This document shows, piece by piece, positions 49,112-58,847 of a stretch of 64,000 nucleotides of DNA. The notes beneath the pieces are model-generated. The model ran no database searches, was not told where the DNA came from, and saw nothing but the letters and a program-made list of their open reading frames with translations. Origin of the DNA: JAHCHG01 sp965214585 (GTDB taxonomy: Bacteria > Acidobacteriota > Blastocatellia > Pyrinomonadales > Pyrinomonadaceae); assembly GCA_965214585.1 (NCBI GenBank), contig OZ243957.1:4464001-4528000 (forward strand), in the 5' to 3' direction. The stretch's first letter is position 1. Each line of letters begins with the position of its first letter. The position numbers and the translations under genes are program-made.

Positions 49112-51235
49112 ATGAAGATTGAAATAGAAAGATCGCAAAATCAAAACCTTCCTCTCGAACAAAAAATCAAAATGCACGAAGCGCGTGAGGCGATTATTGA
49201 CCGTCTGGCGCGTGATCTGCCGACGAACATTGATCTGGAAAGATTTCTGCGCGTCGTCGTGTCGGAAATCGGGCGGATGATGAACGCCGACAGATGCGAT
49301 CTTTTGCAATTGACCGACGAGAGCGAACTTCGCATCAGCCACGAATGGCGCAAATCGGAAGAAGTTCCCGTCAGCGAAGGCACGACGATTCCGTTCGACG
49401 CGGCGAAACTTTCCGAATTTTTCGATATTTCCGAACCGATCCGCATCAACGACACTTCAAAAGTTAAAAATGCGACCTTGAAATTTTTCACGAAAGCCTT
49501 GGAAACCCGTTCTCTGCTTGTCGTGCCGATAATTTTAAGCGGAAAGGTTTTGGGGCTTTTAGGACTTCACGATACAAAATCGCCGCGCAAGTGGCTCGAT
49601 GAAGAAGTCGCATTTTTGCAGTCAATCGCCCAGCAGCTTGCCATCGGTTATCAATATACGAGCCTATACGTCGCGCAGGAAAAGGACTCAAAGCGAACAA
49701 ACGCCCTGCTCGAAATTGCCAACACGCTCAATTCTCATTCTGATTTCAAGATCGTTTCGTCAAAGGTTTTAGAACGCGCCATCGGACTTGTCGGCGCGGA
49801 TTACGGCGCACTCGGCGTTTTGGACGGAACGGGCAAGAAGATTTCGCTCGCGTCTTTCAAATCCGCCGCGGATGTCGAACCGAACAAGGTCTTGAAAATG
49901 ATCGAGGAACACAATAAATCGCTCGACATCGAACCGTTTCCCGCGCTCGGAGATATTTTGCGCGAAGGCAAAACTCTGCGCCTCGTTGATACCGATCTGC
50001 CGTTTGCGATTCGGCTGATCTTTAATTCGCAGTTAAACGGAAAAGCCGCATTGGTCGCGCCGGTCAGAGTCGGCGGTCAGGCGTTCGGTCTGCTCGGTTT
50101 TGTCTGGGGCGAAGAAACTGCAAAGCCTTTTGAAGAACACGATGTCGCGCTGGTTGAAGGAATTTCCGATCAGATCGGGACGGCGTTGGAGCGCGATCAA
50201 CTGAGCGCGGAAGTAATGCGCTTAAAGAGCGAACTTCACCAAAAAAGCAGCGAAATCGTCGGACAAGCTGAGCCTCTGCGCCGCGCCGTCAAACTCGCTT
50301 TGAACGTCGCCGATACGAACACGACGGTTTTGATTCAGGGCGAATCGGGAACGGGCAAGGAACTGCTCGCCAATCTGATTCATTATAATTCGGGCGGGAA
50401 AAACAAACCGTATATCAAACTAAATTGCGGCGCGATTCCCGAAAATCTGATCGAATCGGAACTTTTCGGACACGAAAAAGGCGCGTTTACCGATGCCCGA
50501 AATCAGCGCACGGGACGTTTTGAAGATGCAAGCGGCGGCACGATTTTTCTTGACGAGATCGGCGAAATGCCGATGGCGGCGCAGGTTAAATTGCTGCGCG
50601 TTCTGCAAGACGGCGAATTTACCAGAGTCGGCGGAAACGAGGTGATAAAATCGGATGCCCGCGTGATCGCCGCGTCGAATATTGATCTGGAAAAAGCCAT
50701 TGAAGAAGGCGCGTTTCGCAAAGATTTATTTTATCGCCTGTCGGTTTTTCCAATCGTCGTTCCGCCGCTTCGTGAGCGTCCCGAAGATATATATCTGCTC
50801 GTTTTTCATTTTCTCGAAGTTTACAAGGAAAAAACCAAACGCTTCGTTTCGGGAATTTCCAAAGAAGCACTTCGCGCACTCGTTAATTACAAATGGTCGG
50901 GCAATGTCCGCGAACTCGAAAACGCCGTCGAACGCGCCGTTATAATCGCTTCGGGACGGCAGATAGAACTCGAAGATTTGCCCGAAGCGATCAGCCGCAA
51001 GGCTTTTGAAGACGACGCTCAGGCAAAACAGGAACGAATTCGCGCCGCCGGAAACGGCGATTCAATCGGCATCGAGATCGAACTTCCCGCCGCGCTTGCC
51101 GAAGTCGAAAAACAAATTATCGAAGCCACGCTCGATTATACGAACGGCGACAAATCCCGCGCTTCGCGTTACTTAAACATCGGCAGAAAAACGCTTTATC
51201 GAAAATTAAATCAGTATGAAGCGGGTGAAAACTAA
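49112..51235 (+). CDS. GAF-domain sigma-54-dependent transcriptional activator
   Basis: 707 residues from the ATG at 49112 (a start at 49091 is also possible; neither has a strong ribosome binding site). Two GAF domains (about 45-190 and 200-370) sense an unknown ligand. The AAA+ domain has GESGTGKE (about 410), the GAFTDA loop that contacts sigma-54, and RVGGNEVIKSDARVIAASN. A C-terminal Fis-type helix-turn-helix (DKSRASRYLNIGRKTLYRKL) binds DNA. There is no receiver domain, so it is controlled by GAF binding. Confidence 0.93.
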   Translation: MKIEIERSQNQNLPLEQKIKMHEAREAIIDRLARDLPTNIDLERFLRVVVSEIGRMMNADRCDLLQLTDESELRISHEWRKSEEVPVSEGTTIPFDAAKLSEFFDISEPIRINDTSKVKNATLKFFTKALETRSLLVVPIILSGKVLGLLGLHDTKSPRKWLDEEVAFLQSIAQQLAIGYQYTSLYVAQEKDSKRTNALLEIANTLNSHSDFKIVSSKVLERAIGLVGADYGALGVLDGTGKKISLASFKSAADVEPNKVLKMIEEHNKSLDIEPFPALGDILREGKTLRLVDTDLPFAIRLIFNSQLNGKAALVAPVRVGGQAFGLLGFVWGEETAKPFEEHDVALVEGISDQIGTALERDQLSAEVMRLKSELHQKSSEIVGQAEPLRRAVKLALNVADTNTTVLIQGESGTGKELLANLIHYNSGGKNKPYIKLNCGAIPENLIESELFGHEKGAFTDARNQRTGRFEDASGGTIFLDEIGEMPMAAQVKLLRVLQDGEFTRVGGNEVIKSDARVIAASNIDLEKAIEEGAFRKDLFYRLSVFPIVVPPLRERPEDIYLLVFHFLEVYKEKTKRFVSGISKEALRALVNYKWSGNVRELENAVERAVIIASGRQIELEDLPEAISRKAFEDDAQAKQERIRAAGNGDSIGIEIELPAALAEVEKQIIEATLDYTNGDKSRASRYLNIGRKTLYRKLNQYEAGEN

Positions 51236-51239
51236 ATAG

Positions 51240-51345
51240 TTTGGCTTTTGGTCTTTGGTTTTTGGTCTTTGCTGAACTTTATCGTGAATTTATGATTATA
51301 TATTAAGACAAAAGCCAAAGACCAAAATCCCAAAACCAATAATCA
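51240..51345. repeat. Word-repeat inverted element (TTTGGTCTTTGG)
   Basis: GGCTTTTGGTCTTTGGTTTTTGG is mirrored by AAAAGCCAAAGACCAAAATCCC around an AT-rich centre. It lies between the activator and the muramidase genes. Confidence 0.6.
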
Positions 51346-51347
51346 TT

Positions 51348-52154
51348 ATGAGCAAAAGAAAATTATCCAACGAAGATTTTTGCAATGCGGCGGAGCGTCT
51401 GAATTGTTCCGTAGCGGCAATCAAAGCGGTGGCGGAAGTCGAATCGCGCGGCGACGGTTTTGACGCTCAGGATCGCCCTAAAATTTTGTTTGAACGGCAT
51501 AAATTCGCCAAATATACGAACGGAAAATATACAAATTCGCATCCGCACATTTCCAATTGGAAGCCCGGCGGTTACGGCAGAACGAGCGAGCAATACGACA
51601 GATTTACCCAAGCGTTTATGCTCGATCCGACTGCCGCGATGCTTTCGACCAGTTGGGGCAAATTCCAGATTATGGGTTTTAATTTTGCCATCTGCGGTTT
51701 CAAAAATGTTGACGATTTCGTTTTTGCGATGCAGGAAAGCGAAAGCAGACATCTGGAAGCCTTTGTCAGTTACATCACGCACAACAATTTGGACGACGAA
51801 CTGCGAAATTTGAACTGGGCGGAATTTGCCCGCCGTTACAACGGAATTGATTACAAGAAAAACAATTACGACGTAAAAATGGCGGAGGCTTATAAAAAAT
51901 TCAAGCGCGAAAATACAGATTGCTCGGAATACGATCTTCTGCGCCTCGAAATAACTCTGCGAATCGGCGACACGGGAAGCCAAGTCGTCGAACTCCAGCG
52001 AAAACTTTCCGATTACAAACTTTTATCGAGCAGCGATGCCGACGGCTTTTTCGGCGAGCGAACGCAAATGGCGATCAAAGCGTTTCAATGTTTGAACGGC
52101 TTAAAGGTTGATGGAATTGTCGGACGCGAAACCCGAAAAGTTCTGTTCGGATAA
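51348..52154 (+). CDS. N-acetylmuramidase (DUF3380) with peptidoglycan-binding domain
   Basis: 268 residues. Residues ~5-185 match the N-acetylmuramidase/DUF3380 domain (AIKAVAEVESRGDGFDAQDRPKILFERH, SWGKFQIMGFN, FARRYNG), and 200-268 are PG_binding_1 (LRIGDTGSQVVELQRKL...FFGERTQMAIKAFQ). Catalytic Glu in VESRG. Such enzymes are found as phage endolysins; no other phage gene is near and there is no signal peptide, so it may be a prophage relic or a domesticated lysin. Confidence 0.88.
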   Translation: MSKRKLSNEDFCNAAERLNCSVAAIKAVAEVESRGDGFDAQDRPKILFERHKFAKYTNGKYTNSHPHISNWKPGGYGRTSEQYDRFTQAFMLDPTAAMLSTSWGKFQIMGFNFAICGFKNVDDFVFAMQESESRHLEAFVSYITHNNLDDELRNLNWAEFARRYNGIDYKKNNYDVKMAEAYKKFKRENTDCSEYDLLRLEITLRIGDTGSQVVELQRKLSDYKLLSSSDADGFFGERTQMAIKAFQCLNGLKVDGIVGRETRKVLFG

Positions 52155-52258
52155 AACGCTGCTGATAAGATTCCGAGCCGTAAAAAAAAATACTGGTAAA
52201 TATCTGAAAAGTTTAGTAAAATTTGAGCAATTAAATTTTCAGTTTCAGGAGTATTTCG

Positions 52259-54445
52259 ATGTGTAGATTTTTTCTTATTTTCGTGCTTCTTTTGCTTTCC
52301 TTTTTTTCGCTTTCCGCATACGGACAAACCGAGCCTGTTCCGACACCGCCGCCGACAATTATTGATGAAGATGTTGTTGTAAAAATCTCAACCGCGCTGA
52401 TTCAACTTGACGTTATTGTAACCGACAAAAAAGGCAGGCAGATAACAAATCTAACGCCGGAAGATTTCGAGATTTACGAAAACGGGAAGAAACAGGATAT
52501 TTCTAATTTTTCATATATTTTGAGCCGATCCGCCGAAGAATCTTCAAATGACGATGTTAAAAATTCAAAACAAAAATACTCCGTTCCCGCGCCGCCCGCA
52601 AAACTGAAACTCGAACAAATAAAACGGACTTACGCCATTGTCGTGGACGATCTGGGACTTAATTTTTCGAGCATTCCGCAGGTGAAAAGTTCGATCAAAA
52701 AATTTATTAACGAGCAGATGCAGGACGGCGATTTGGTGGCGATCATTCGCACGGGCAGCGGAATCGGCGCGTTGCAGTCGTTTACAAATAACAAAAGCCA
52801 ACTGCTCGCGGCGGCTGACAAAATAAAATGGAATTCGCAGGGCAGAGGCGGAATTAGTGTTTTCGAGCCGATTGGAAAGGATATAAAAGGCGAAATAGCT
52901 TCTACCAGCAAATCGGGCGGAAGCGTCGCGGGCGCGGATGCGGATGCGGAATTTGCCAAAGCGGTTGAAGAGTTCCGCAACGAAAACTTTACTGTCGGAA
53001 CGCTCGGCGCGTTGGATTATGTTATTCGCGGAATGCGCGATCTGCCCGGAAGAAAAGCCGTAGTTCTCTTCTCGGAAGGTTTTGTGCTGCTTTCGGAAGG
53101 CAAACCGACCAGAATTCTTGATGGAATGCGCCGTTTGGCTGATTTGGCAAATCGTTCGTCGGTTATTTTATACACATTCGACCCGCGCAGCCTGCAAGTT
53201 CCGACAATGGGACTAGCCCAAGACGACATCACGGAAATTCTTCCCGACGGATACGATCCGGGCAGTTCGATCAACCCGACCGACGCAAGAGATACGGCGT
53301 TCAGAGAATCGCAGATGAGTCTGCGTTATCTGGCTGAGGAAACGGGCGGAATCGCTTTTACAAATCAAAACAATTTAACCGGAGGATTAAAAAAAGTTAT
53401 CGAAGATCAGAAAGGTTATTATCTGATCGCTTATCAGCCCGATTCGGATACTTTTGACCCGAAGAAAATAAAGTTTAATAAAATCGAGGTTAAACTCAAG
53501 CGCAATGATTTGAACATCAGATACCGCAGCGGATTTTTCGGAGTTGCCGACGAAAAACTGGCAAAAGTCGAACTGACTCCGCAGAGAAAACTGACCACCG
53601 CTTTGGTTTCTCCGTTTGGCGCAGATGAGATAAATCTCGATCTTTACACGATTTTTTACAACGACAATCAAAATCGGACGTTTGTGCGCTCGTTTGTTTA
53701 TGTTGACACGAGTGATCTGACCTTCACGCGCGAGGCGGACGGCTCTTATCAGGCAAAATTCGATGTGATGGCGATGATCTTTAATGCCAACGGCGCGTCT
53801 GCCGATAACAATATTACGACGCACACGCTGAAATTCACTCCGCAGCAATATGAAAATTACAAAGGTAAAGGAATCATCTACGATCTGCCCGTGCCGATTA
53901 TAAAACCCGGCGCGTATCAGTTTCGCGTCGCCTTGCAGGACGCTGCGACAAAGAAAACCGGCGCGGCATCGCAGTTTATAGAAATTCCGAATATTGATAA
54001 AAAACGCCTGACGCTTTCAAATATGATCGTCAAGCAGTATTCGCCCGAAGAATGGAAAAAAATCACCATTCGCCAAAATGCCGATTCAAGTCAGGCGAAT
54101 AATCTCGCTCTGCTCGATTCGGTCAAACGAAGTTTTAAACCGGGAACGATTCTGACTTATTCGTTCGTAATTTACAACGCCAAATCAGATGCCGGAAAAC
54201 AGCCGCAGATTCGGCTTCAAGCCAAACTTTTCCGCGACGGAAAAATTATTTTAGAAGGCGAACCCTTCCAGATTAATACAAACGGACAAACCGATCCGCG
54301 CCGCATCGAAGTTTCCAACGCAATCGTTCTCGGCACGGATTTGCCGCCCGGAGATTACGCTTTGCAGATAATCGCAGCCGACGATCTGGCAAAAAGAAGC
54401 AGACAACTCGCGGCGCAGTCAATTGATTTCGAGTTGGTTAAATAA
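52259..54445 (+). CDS. VWFA-related acidobacterial-type exported protein, copy 1
   Basis: 728 residues. Signal peptide (FFLIFVLLLLSFFSLSAYGQ) after CAGGAG. The start of the mature part, LDVIVTDKKGRQITNLTPEDFEIYENGKKQ, and the central von Willebrand A fold (YAIVVDDLGLNFSSIPQVKSSIKKFINEQM; RKAVVLFSEGF) are characteristic of the TIGR03436 VWFA-related family, which is expanded in Acidobacteria. The MIDAS motif is DDLGL, not DxSxS, as in this family. A beta-rich C-terminal part follows. Likely in envelope adhesion or assembly. Confidence 0.92.
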   Translation: MCRFFLIFVLLLLSFFSLSAYGQTEPVPTPPPTIIDEDVVVKISTALIQLDVIVTDKKGRQITNLTPEDFEIYENGKKQDISNFSYILSRSAEESSNDDVKNSKQKYSVPAPPAKLKLEQIKRTYAIVVDDLGLNFSSIPQVKSSIKKFINEQMQDGDLVAIIRTGSGIGALQSFTNNKSQLLAAADKIKWNSQGRGGISVFEPIGKDIKGEIASTSKSGGSVAGADADAEFAKAVEEFRNENFTVGTLGALDYVIRGMRDLPGRKAVVLFSEGFVLLSEGKPTRILDGMRRLADLANRSSVILYTFDPRSLQVPTMGLAQDDITEILPDGYDPGSSINPTDARDTAFRESQMSLRYLAEETGGIAFTNQNNLTGGLKKVIEDQKGYYLIAYQPDSDTFDPKKIKFNKIEVKLKRNDLNIRYRSGFFGVADEKLAKVELTPQRKLTTALVSPFGADEINLDLYTIFYNDNQNRTFVRSFVYVDTSDLTFTREADGSYQAKFDVMAMIFNANGASADNNITTHTLKFTPQQYENYKGKGIIYDLPVPIIKPGAYQFRVALQDAATKKTGAASQFIEIPNIDKKRLTLSNMIVKQYSPEEWKKITIRQNADSSQANNLALLDSVKRSFKPGTILTYSFVIYNAKSDAGKQPQIRLQAKLFRDGKIILEGEPFQINTNGQTDPRRIEVSNAIVLGTDLPPGDYALQIIAADDLAKRSRQLAAQSIDFELVK

Positions 54446-54489
54446 TCGGGAAACTTTTCGATTCGGAATTTTATACAGAGGAGAGCATT

Positions 54490-56598
54490 ATGAAACGAAA
54501 AACTTTTTGTCTGATTCTGACGATTTTTTGTGCCGCGATTGCAAATTTTTCGCAGGAAAAAATCCAAACCGCGCCGACTCCGCCGCCCGTGCAGGAAACC
54601 GACGACGTTATTCGCATCAGTTCAAAACTCGTTCTTGTTGACGCGCTCGTTTTGGACAAGGAAGGCAAGCAAATCACCAATCTGACCGCCGATGATTTTG
54701 AAGTTTTTCAAGACGGTAAACGTCAGGAAATCAAAAATTTCTCATACATTAACGGGAAAAACGAAATTTCCAATCAACCTTCCGGCAAAAATTCCCTGCC
54801 CGTTCCGCCGATCAGCGTTCGTTCCGATCAGGGCAGAACGATTACTTTTGTAATTGACGACGGAAATTGTCTTGCCACGCCCGAAAGTTTGGCACTTGCA
54901 AAAGACGGCGTGAAAAAATTTATTGATGAACAGATGCTTTCCGATGATAAGGTCGCAATTTACAGAACGCGCGGCGGCAGCAGTCTGATGCAGATTTACA
55001 CTTCAAACAAGGAAGTTCTCAAAAATGTAATCAAGAAAGTGCGTTGGTTTCCGTCCGGCTGCGGCAGCGCGTTCGATGCGACGAGAAACGATTCGACGGC
55101 GAAAATTCTGACCGGCGAAGGCAGCAGAACTTTTGACAGCAATGAAACCAGACAATTTAAAGCCGATGCCGCCAATCTTAATCGCAATAATCAAGTCAGA
55201 GGTTCATTCGGAGTTTTGGGGTTCGTCATTGACCGCTTGAAAACTCTGCCGCAAAGAAAAATTGTTTTCTTCGTTTCCGAAGGAATTCCGATTAATTTTG
55301 AGGACGACACGATTTTATACGCTTTGAAGGAAATCACGGACAAAGCAAGTCGCGCCTCGGTGGTTTTTTATACGATCAGCGAAAAAGGTTTGACAAATCC
55401 CGGAATGTTCGAGGCGAAAGATGAAGTAAGCGGCGACGCGCTCCGTGAAGCCAGAATCGAGGAAGAGCGTTCTTTAAATCACGGACTTTCTTATCTGGCT
55501 GAACAGACGGGCGGTAAATTTATCCGCAACAAAAGTTTTATTGCTCCTGAGATCGAAAAAGTTTTAGGGCAGGAAAGCGGTTATTATCTGCTCGGTTATG
55601 AGCCGGATGAAGGGACTTTTAACGGCAAGGATTTCCACAAAATAGAAGTAAAATTAAAACGCGATGATTTAAAGATTTCGTCGCGCAAAGGTTTTTACGG
55701 ACGCGAAGAAAAGGAATCCAGACCCCAATACAAAAAGCCGGACAGTCCGCTTTATCAAGCGATTGCGTCGCCTTTTCAGGAAAACGAAATAGATTTGCGC
55801 CTGACAACTCTGGTCGGAAACGATGCACGGGAAGGAAATTATATTCGCGCTCTTTTTCACATTAACGGAAAAGATTTGACCTTTACCGACGAGGCGGACG
55901 GAATGAAGAAAACCGTTCTCGATATAGTTGCGGTTACGATGGACGAGAAAGGCAAAATTATCGAAGAATTTAACCGCACATATCCGATTCGCATTCCCGC
56001 CAGAGGACTCGCTGCCGTTGCGCGAAACGGTCTGGATTACTCAACCGATATACCGATCAAAAAGCCGGGTTATTACAGTTTCCGGCTCGCCGTGCGCGAT
56101 GAAAAATCAGGTCATTTAGGGTCTTCGAGCGATTATGTGCAAATTCCCAATGTTAAAAAAGACGAACTTTTCATATCGGGACTTATTACCACCGATATTG
56201 CCGAAAATAATAAACCGATGTTTCCGAAAAGTCGTCCGGTTGATGCCGCGTTTGCTTTGGTGTTCTCGAATACGATTGCTTCAATCCGGCAATACGAAGC
56301 GGAAATACCATTCGCGTATGTCTATCATATTTATAATGCCAAACTCGATAAAGCTGCAAAAAAACCCAAGCTGACGACAAGGTATCGCCTTTTCAAAGAC
56401 GGTAAATTATTATCGGAAAGTCAGGAAAAAACGGTTGAAGTCGAAGAGCAAACTGATTTGTCGCGTATTCAGGATTACGGATTTTTGCGGCTTAATGAAG
56501 CGTCGCAGCCGGGCGAATACTTTTTACAATTAATTGTCAAAGATTTGATTGCGGACAAAATTTCGACTCAATGGATTAATTTTGAAATCGTCGAGTGA
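54490..56598 (+). CDS. VWFA-related acidobacterial-type exported protein, copy 2
   Basis: 702 residues, same layout as the gene before it: signal peptide (TFCLILTIFCAAIANFSQ), LVDALVLDKEGKQITNLTADDFEVFQDGKRQ, VWA fold (ITFVIDDGNCLATPESLALAKDGVKKF; RKIVFFVSEGI) and a long beta-rich C-terminus. The copies are clearly paralogous but well diverged. AGAGGAGAG precedes the start. The 44-bp spacing suggests one operon and perhaps a hetero-oligomer. Confidence 0.92.
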   Translation: MKRKTFCLILTIFCAAIANFSQEKIQTAPTPPPVQETDDVIRISSKLVLVDALVLDKEGKQITNLTADDFEVFQDGKRQEIKNFSYINGKNEISNQPSGKNSLPVPPISVRSDQGRTITFVIDDGNCLATPESLALAKDGVKKFIDEQMLSDDKVAIYRTRGGSSLMQIYTSNKEVLKNVIKKVRWFPSGCGSAFDATRNDSTAKILTGEGSRTFDSNETRQFKADAANLNRNNQVRGSFGVLGFVIDRLKTLPQRKIVFFVSEGIPINFEDDTILYALKEITDKASRASVVFYTISEKGLTNPGMFEAKDEVSGDALREARIEEERSLNHGLSYLAEQTGGKFIRNKSFIAPEIEKVLGQESGYYLLGYEPDEGTFNGKDFHKIEVKLKRDDLKISSRKGFYGREEKESRPQYKKPDSPLYQAIASPFQENEIDLRLTTLVGNDAREGNYIRALFHINGKDLTFTDEADGMKKTVLDIVAVTMDEKGKIIEEFNRTYPIRIPARGLAAVARNGLDYSTDIPIKKPGYYSFRLAVRDEKSGHLGSSSDYVQIPNVKKDELFISGLITTDIAENNKPMFPKSRPVDAAFALVFSNTIASIRQYEAEIPFAYVYHIYNAKLDKAAKKPKLTTRYRLFKDGKLLSESQEKTVEVEEQTDLSRIQDYGFLRLNEASQPGEYFLQLIVKDLIADKISTQWINFEIVE

Positions 56599-56669
56599 TC
56601 CGCTTGTAAATTTTAAATTTCAAATTCCGAGTTTAGCCTGAAAAGATGTTAAACTTGGAATTTCCATTT

Positions 56670-58589
56670 ATGGACATAATTATCGGAACAGCCGGACACA
56701 TAGATCACGGAAAAACCGCGCTTGTAAAGGCTCTGACGGGCGTTGATGCGGATCGCTTTCCCGAAGAAAAAGAGCGCGGAATTACGATTGACATCGGTTT
56801 TGCCGAACTCGATTTGGGCGACGAAAAAATCGGTTTTGTTGACGTTCCGGGACACGAAAAATTTGTCAAAAATATGCTTGCCGGCGCGAGTGGAATTGAT
56901 CTGGTCGCACTTGTTGTCGCCGCCGATGAAGGCGTGATGCCGCAAACTAGGGAGCATTTCGAGATTTGCCGACTTCTCGAAATCAAAACCGGATTGATCG
57001 TTTTGACGAAAAAGGATTTGGCGGACAAAGAGTTGCTCGAATTTGCCGAATTAGACGTTTCCGAACTCGTCCAAAATTCGTTTTTGGAGAACGCGCCGAT
57101 AATTTCCGTGTCGGCAAAAACAGGCGAAGGAATTACGGAATTAAAAGACGCGCTCGAAAAACTCCGCAGAAAAATTCCCGAAAGAAAAAATGAAACGATT
57201 TTAAGACTTCCGATTGACCGCGCGTTTTCGGTCAGAGGTTTCGGCGCGGTTGTTACCGGAACGCTTGTTTCGGGCGAGATTAATGACGCGGACGAACTGG
57301 AGATTTTGCCCGTTGGCAAAAAAGTGCGCGTTCGCGGAATTCAAACTCACGGAAAATCGGTCAAAACCGCCCGCGCCGGACAACGAACGGCGGTCAATCT
57401 CGGCGGAATCGAGCATCAGGAAATTCAGCGCGGAATGGTTTTAGCGGCAAAGGACGTTTTGCGCCCGACGCAGATTTTCGATGCGGAAATTGAAGTTTTA
57501 AAGGACGCGAAAAAAAGTCTGAAATCCAGACAGAGAGTGCGCGTTCACATCGGCACAATCGAAGCGTTGGCGCGTGTTCAGGTTTTAAATGAAACGGGCG
57601 AAATCAAGCAGGGCGAAAAGGATTTTGTGCAGATTCGGCTCGAAATTCCCGTCGCCGCAATTCCGTCCGAGAGATTTATTCTGCGTTCGTATTCGCCGCA
57701 GATCACGATTGCGGGCGGGCGCATTTTGGACGCATTGGCAAGCAAACATCGGAAAAAGGATTTTGCAAACGTCGGAAAATATCTTGAAAATTTGATAAAT
57801 TTTCAAGACGATAATGCAAAGCAATTAAAATTTTTTCTCGAAAATTACAAAGAGCGCGGCGCATCTTTTGCGGATTTGCAGGCGAAAACGGGTTGGCGCG
57901 AAAATGTTCTGGAAAAAGCGTTGGCGGAAAACGTCGAAAAAAACGCGATTATCGAAGCGGAGAATGTTTACATCGCCCGAACGCCGTTTGACGATTTGAA
58001 GGCAAAAACGCTCACGGAAATTGAAAATTTTCATAAAAAAGAACCGCTTGCCAAAGGAATTTTGCGCGAAACTCTGCGCGAGAAGATTTATTCGCACATT
58101 CCGAACGAGATTTTCAAAAAGGTTTTGAGCGAATTGGAAAAAGACGGCAAAATCGCGGCGGAAAAAGATATTGTTCGGCTTGCATCGCACAGTTTGGAAT
58201 TATCGTCGGGCGACGAGATTTTGCGCGAGAGGATTTTGCAAATCTACAAAAACGCAAAACTCGAAGTTCCGAAATTGAGCGACGCTTTGAGCGATGCGGC
58301 GAAAGACGCGAAATCAGACGCAAATCACGCCCGGAAAATTTTCCAGCTTCTGATAAATTCGGGCGACATTATCAAAGTTTCCGACGAGTTTTATTTTGCG
58401 AGAAACGCGATTGATGATTTAATTGAACAATTAAAAGAGTTTGCTTCCGGTAGTGAAAATCGTCTGATTGACGTTGCGGAGTTCAAAAATATCGCCGGAT
58501 TTTCGCGCAAATATGCGATTCCGCTGCTCGAATATTTCGATTTACAAAAAGTTACAAGACGCGCGGGCGACAAAAGAATAGTTTTGTAA
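56670..58589 (+). CDS. selB: Selenocysteine-specific elongation factor SelB
   Basis: 639 residues from the ATG of MDIIIGTAGH. G1 GHIDHGKT, G3 DVPGHEKF and G4 LTKKDL of the GTPase are intact; domains 2-3 follow (FSVRGFGAVVTGTLVSGEI), then a long C-terminal part with winged helices that bind the SECIS RNA. SelB carries Sec-tRNA to in-frame UGA codons. selA, selC and selD are not in the window. Its presence implies selenoprotein synthesis elsewhere in the genome. Confidence 0.94.
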   Translation: MDIIIGTAGHIDHGKTALVKALTGVDADRFPEEKERGITIDIGFAELDLGDEKIGFVDVPGHEKFVKNMLAGASGIDLVALVVAADEGVMPQTREHFEICRLLEIKTGLIVLTKKDLADKELLEFAELDVSELVQNSFLENAPIISVSAKTGEGITELKDALEKLRRKIPERKNETILRLPIDRAFSVRGFGAVVTGTLVSGEINDADELEILPVGKKVRVRGIQTHGKSVKTARAGQRTAVNLGGIEHQEIQRGMVLAAKDVLRPTQIFDAEIEVLKDAKKSLKSRQRVRVHIGTIEALARVQVLNETGEIKQGEKDFVQIRLEIPVAAIPSERFILRSYSPQITIAGGRILDALASKHRKKDFANVGKYLENLINFQDDNAKQLKFFLENYKERGASFADLQAKTGWRENVLEKALAENVEKNAIIEAENVYIARTPFDDLKAKTLTEIENFHKKEPLAKGILRETLREKIYSHIPNEIFKKVLSELEKDGKIAAEKDIVRLASHSLELSSGDEILRERILQIYKNAKLEVPKLSDALSDAAKDAKSDANHARKIFQLLINSGDIIKVSDEFYFARNAIDDLIEQLKEFASGSENRLIDVAEFKNIAGFSRKYAIPLLEYFDLQKVTRRAGDKRIVL

Positions 58590-58611
58590 ATGGTATGTAA
58601 AGAGAGAAATT

Positions 58612-58830
58612 TGCCCGCGAATAAACTCGAATGAACGCGAATGAGCGCGAAGAAAAGAAAATTTAACAGGGATGAAGGAGATAAATGAGATAGAAGGAAG
58701 ATTTCAAATTTCAGAAAAGGCTTTTGGGTTTTACCCGTTCGTTTTTCAAACTTTAAAAAAATCCCTGTTCATCACCTTTATCCCTGTTAAATTTTCCTTT
58801 TTTCGCGCTCATTCGCGTTTATTTGCGGGT
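58612..58830. repeat. AACAGGGAT palindromic element, copy 1, left flank of a three-gene island
   Basis: The core 58660-58795 starts TTTAACAGGGATGAAGG and ends CCTTTATCCCTGTTAAA. Outside it are arms with GCGCGAATGAGC-type words. The core is nearly the reverse complement of the element at 60563-60697, including the whole centre (GGAAGATTTCAAATTTCAG, GGCTTTTGGGTTTTACCCG). Confidence 0.88.
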
Positions 58831-58847
58831 GAAAATTCTTAAATCAA

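Noticed and set aside
51348..52154. Prophage, based on the endolysin-like muramidase
   Set aside because: No holin, tail, capsid, integrase or attachment site is found on either side.
58590..58847. tRNA-Sec or SECIS element next to selB
   Set aside because: The gap is filled by repeat arms; no tRNA-like fold with anticodon TCA was found.
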